Below are positions 7,683 to 10,358 of a DNA stretch of 10,358 nucleotides, piece after piece; the first letter of the stretch is position 1; each line of letters opens with the position of its first letter. The notes beneath the pieces are model-generated. The model saw nothing but the letters and a program-made list of their open reading frames with translations, was not told the DNA's origin and made no database searches. Made by a program: the position numbers and the translations under genes. The stretch comes from Liolophura sinensis (Eukaryota; Mollusca; Polyplacophora; Chitonida; Chitonidae): assembly GCF_032854445.1 (NCBI RefSeq), contig NW_027018566.1, forward strand, positions 1 through 10,358. Reading direction: 5' to 3'.

Positions 7683-8232
7683 ATGCAAAAGTGGAAAAAC
7701 TGTTTCAGTGCTGCTGGTAAGAGGCTAATCCGACGTATTTTGTGACGAGAAATCGAATGAAGCAAACCGCGTTGCTCTCCGACCAATACTTTTCGCTGTA
7801 GTGACAATTGAATGATCATTTATGTCATAATCACGTGCCCAGCAACGGCTCTTACTCCATGGAAACCAGGGAAATTTGCAATATTTCAACAGCTGCCGAT
7901 GCCTGGCTCAATTCCGCATCTTTTGGCACCTTACTGAAGTGGGTCAGTGTTCAGTTGTACTTTTTACAGCAGACTGTATCAAGTACCTTGTGTTTTTTAT
8001 GTAAAAATGGTGTGGTTTTTTCTACACGTAGATAAAGACATTGAGATTGTCTTGCACTTAGAAGTAAGGCAATTGCTGGGTGAGTTAAATGAGCTTAGCC
8101 CAAAGATTTCAGGTCTTCTGGGCTACCGAAGGGCACATAACTTATAGTCAAAAGTTGAATATAGTAATGACCAGTCGCGATTGTACAGAGTACAGTGTAG
8201 CCGATTTCAATTAACAAAAAGACCAGGCAAAA
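7683..8232 (+). repeat. Satellite unit M15 (type F variant)
   Basis: 550 bp. Shares TTTTCGCTGTAG and GCAATATTTCAAC with M13 and M19. Private changes are CTGTTTCAGTG, GAATGAAGC, TATGTAAAAATGG, an extra T in the run before CTACACG, and AATGAGCTTAGCC. Confidence 0.95.
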
Positions 8233-8782
8233 ATGCAAAAGTGGAAAAACTGTTCCAGTGCTGCTGGTAAGAGGCTAATCCGACGTATTTTGTGACGACA
8301 AATCGAATGGTGCAAACCGCGTTGCTCTCCGACCAATACTTTTGGCTGTAGCGACAATTCAATGATCATTGATGTCATAATCACGTGCCCAGCAACGGCT
8401 CTTACTCCATGGAAACCAGGGATATTTGCAATTTTTTAACAGCTGCCGATGCCTGGCCCAATTCCGCATTTATTGGCACCTTATAAATGTGGGTCAGTGT
8501 TTAGTTGTACTTTTTACAGCAGACTGTATCAAGTACCTTGTGTTTTTTATGTACAAATGGTCTTGTTTTTTTTACACGTAGATAAAGACATTGAGATTGT
8601 CTTGGACTTAGAAGTAAGACAATTGCTGGGTGAGTTAAATGGGCTTGGCCCAAAAATTTCAGGTCTTCTGGGCTACCGAAGGGCACATAACTTATAGACA
8701 AAAGTTGAATATAGTAATGACCAGTCGCGAATGTACAGAGTACAGTGTAGCCGGTTTCAATTAACAAAAAGACCAGGCAAAA
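8233..8782 (+). repeat. Satellite unit M16 (D 5' part, A 3' part)
   Basis: 550 bp. The 5' part has GACGACAAATCG as in type D. The 3' part has TTGGACTTAGAAG, GGCTTGGCCCAAAAATTTC, ATAGACAAAAG and GCCGGTTTC, which are type-A markers. The mid-unit site is itself mixed: TTATAAATG followed by GGGTCAGTGTTTAG. One extra T lies in the long T run near 8570. Confidence 0.93.
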
Positions 8783-9331
8783 ATGCAAAAGTGGAAAACC
8801 TGTTCCAGTGCTACTAGTAAGAGGCTAATCCGACGTATTTTGTAACGAAAAATCGAATGATGCAAACCGCGTTGCTCTCCGACCAATATTTTTGGCTGTA
8901 GCGACAATTGAATGATCATTGATGTCATAATCACGTGCCCAGCAACGGCTCTTACTCCATGGAAACGAGCGATATTTGCAATTTTTCAACAGCTGCCGAT
9001 GCCTGGCCCAATTCCGCATCTTTTGGCACCTTATAAATGTGGGTCTGTGGTCAGTTGTACTTTTTACAGCAGACTGTATCAAGTACCTTGTGTTTTTTAT
9101 GTACAAATGGTGTGGTTTTTCTACACGTAGATAAAGACATTGAGATTGTCTTGGACTGAGAAGTAAGACAATTGCTGGGTGAGTTAAATGGGCTTGGCCC
9201 AAAGATTTGACGTCTTCTGGGCTACCGAAGGGCACATAACTTATAGTCAAAAGTTGAACATAGTAATGACCAGTCGCGATTGTACAGACTACAGTGTAGC
9301 CGATTTCAATTAACAAAAAGACCAGGTAAAA
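8783..9331 (+). repeat. Satellite unit M17 (B 5' part, D 3' part)
   Basis: 549 bp. The 5' part has the type-B markers GTGCTACTAGTAAG and GAAACGAGCG. From about 9012 onward it follows M11, including TTGGACTGAGAAG, TTTGACGTC and GAACATAG. Private change: GTACAGACTACAG, which weakens the terminal GTAC palindrome. Confidence 0.94.
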
Positions 9332-9880
9332 ATGCAAAAGTGGAAAAACTGTTCCAGTGCTGCTGGTAAGATGCTAATCCGACGTATTTTGTAACGAGAA
9401 ATCGAATGGTGCAAACCGCGTTGCTCTCCGACCAATACTTTTGGCTGTAGTGACAATTGAATGATAATTTATGTCATAATCACGTGCCCAGCAACGGCTC
9501 TTACTCCATGGAAACCAGGGAAATTTGCAATTTTTCAACAGCTGCCGATACCTGGCTCAATTCCGCATCTTTTGGCACCTTATTCATGTGGGTCTGTGGT
9601 CAGTTGTACTTTTTACAGCAGACTGTATCAAGTACCTTGTGTTTTTCACGTACAAATGGTGTGGTTTTTCTACACGTAGATAAAGACATTGAGATTGTCT
9701 TGCACTTAGAAGTAAGACAATTGCTGGGTGAGTTAAATGGGCTTAGCCCAAAGATTTGACGTCTTCTGGGCTACCGAAGGGCACATAACTTATAGTCAAA
9801 AGTTGAATATAGTAATGACCAGTCGTGATTGTACAGAGTACAGTGTAGCCGATTTCAATTAACAAAAAGACCAGGCAAAA
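9332..9880 (+). repeat. Satellite unit M18 (type E)
   Basis: 549 bp; near-copy of M12 with the intact ATGCAAAAGTGG anchor, AATGATAATTTATG in place of AATGATTATTTATG, and GTCGTGATTG in place of GTCGCGATTG. The last is a C-to-T change at a CpG and removes the TCGCGA palindrome. Confidence 0.95.
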
Positions 9881-10358
9881 ATGCAAAAGTGGAAAAACTG
9901 TTCCAGTGCTGCTGGTAAGAGGCTAATCCGACGTATTTTGTGACGAGAAATCGAATGGTGCAAACCGCGTTGCTCTCCGACCAATACTTTTCGCTGTAGT
10001 GACAATTGAATGATCATTTATGTCATAATCACGTGCCCAGCAACGGCTCTTACTCCATGGAAACCAGGGAAATTTGCAATATTTCAACAGCTGCCGATGC
10101 CTGGCTCAATTCCGCATCTTTTGGCACCTTACTGAAGTGGGTCAGTGTTCAGTTGTACTTTTTACAGCAGACTGTATCAAGTACCTTGTGTTTTTCACGT
10201 ACAAATGGTGTGGTTTTTCTACACGTAGATAAAGACATTGAGATTGTCTTGCACTTAGAAGTAAGGCAATTGCTGGGTGAGTTAAATGGGCTTAGCCCAA
10301 AGATTTCAGGTCTTCTGGGCTACCAAAGGGCACATAACTTATAGACAAAAGTTGAATA
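9881..10358 (+). repeat. Satellite unit M19 (type F), truncated by the window edge
   Basis: The first 478 bp of a unit. It differs from M13 at two sites only, CTACCAAAGG and ATAGACAAAAG. It stops at GTTGAATA because the window ends, not because the array ends. ATAGACAAAAG is otherwise a type-A 3' variant. Confidence 0.95.

Larger units (their letters stand above)
1..10358. repeat. Tandem satellite array, ~549-bp unit, 18 full copies plus one partial
   Basis: The motif ATGCAAAAGTGG or a close variant returns at 19 positions spaced 545 to 555 bp apart, most often 549, and the sequence between the anchors aligns end to end in every copy. All copies point the same way. No base in the window lies outside the array, so neither border is visible and the true array is longer. 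Such homogeneous long-unit arrays are typical of eukaryotic satellite DNA spread by unequal exchange and gene conversion. I do not recognise the family. Alternatives are a tandemly amplified fragment of a mobile element or an intergenic spacer, but no rRNA, snRNA or transposase sequence is visible inside the unit. Confidence 0.97.
9012..10358 (+). repeat. Long-range duplicate, right copy (3' half of M17, M18, partial M19)
   Basis: Partner of 5716-7062. The match begins inside M17, whose 5' half instead resembles the type-B units M6 and M14, so the left end of the duplicated tract falls within a unit. It runs through M18 and M19 to the window edge. M18 differs from M12 by 3 substitutions; the 478 bp of M19 differ from M13 by 2. 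Confidence 0.85.

Noticed and set aside
7176-7688. Minus-strand 170-codon frame as a gene
   Set aside because: It spans an arbitrary unit border, is open at full length only in M14 and M17, and is shorter or interrupted in the others. No recognised family.
1-10358. CRISPR array
   Set aside because: The repeat is contiguous with no unique spacers and is far too long.
1-10358. Bacterial repeat protein gene or prophage region
   Set aside because: No long frame crosses unit borders on the plus strand, and the 549-bp period with indels of one base would break any tandem-repeat protein frame.

Overview
The whole window is one uninterrupted head-to-tail tandem array of a single repeat unit of about 549 bp. 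There are 18 complete copies and one partial copy (478 bp) at the right edge, all in the same orientation. I find no unique sequence, no flank, no convincing gene, no RNA gene, no CRISPR array and no transposase. The phase I use starts each unit at the motif ATGCAAAAGTGG; it is arbitrary, because the true ends of a tandem unit cannot be known from inside the array. Unit starts are 1, 549, 1095, 1650, 2200, 2748, 3296, 3845, 4394, 4939, 5487, 6036, 6585, 7134, 7683, 8233, 8783, 9332 and 9881 (called M1 to M19 below).

This is the organisation of eukaryotic satellite DNA (centromeric, pericentromeric, subtelomeric or sex-chromosome heterochromatin). It does not look bacterial: there are no ribosome-binding sites, operons or conserved reading frames. 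The sequence is moderately AT-rich and keeps many CpG sites (about 18 in M13 by hand count), so strong CpG depletion of the vertebrate kind is not evident. I cannot name the species or the satellite family from the sequence.

The array has a layered internal structure. (1) Units alternate between two sequence versions in the left half, giving a dimer of about 1.1 kb. (2) M1-M4 and M5-M8 are successive copies of a four-unit higher-order repeat of about 2.2 kb (types A-B-C-D). (3) M9-M11 looks like a third copy that lacks its B unit. (4) From M12 on the order is rearranged, with new types E and F and with chimeric units (M14, M16, M17). (5) A tract of about 1.35 kb ending in M13 recurs 3,296 bp (six units) further right, ending in M19, with about 6 differences. 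These patterns are what unequal crossing-over and gene conversion produce.

The unit itself holds short palindromes (CACGTG, TCCATGGA, TCGCGA and others), a pair of mutually exclusive hairpins near its 3' part, and a TATAAAT motif present only in one class of units. Open frames of up to 112 aa (plus strand) and 170 aa (minus strand) recur only because the unit recurs; stops and frameshifts in sister copies argue against coding. Single-base insertions and deletions are concentrated in the first 2.25 kb, which may be true decay at an array edge or uncorrected sequencing error.
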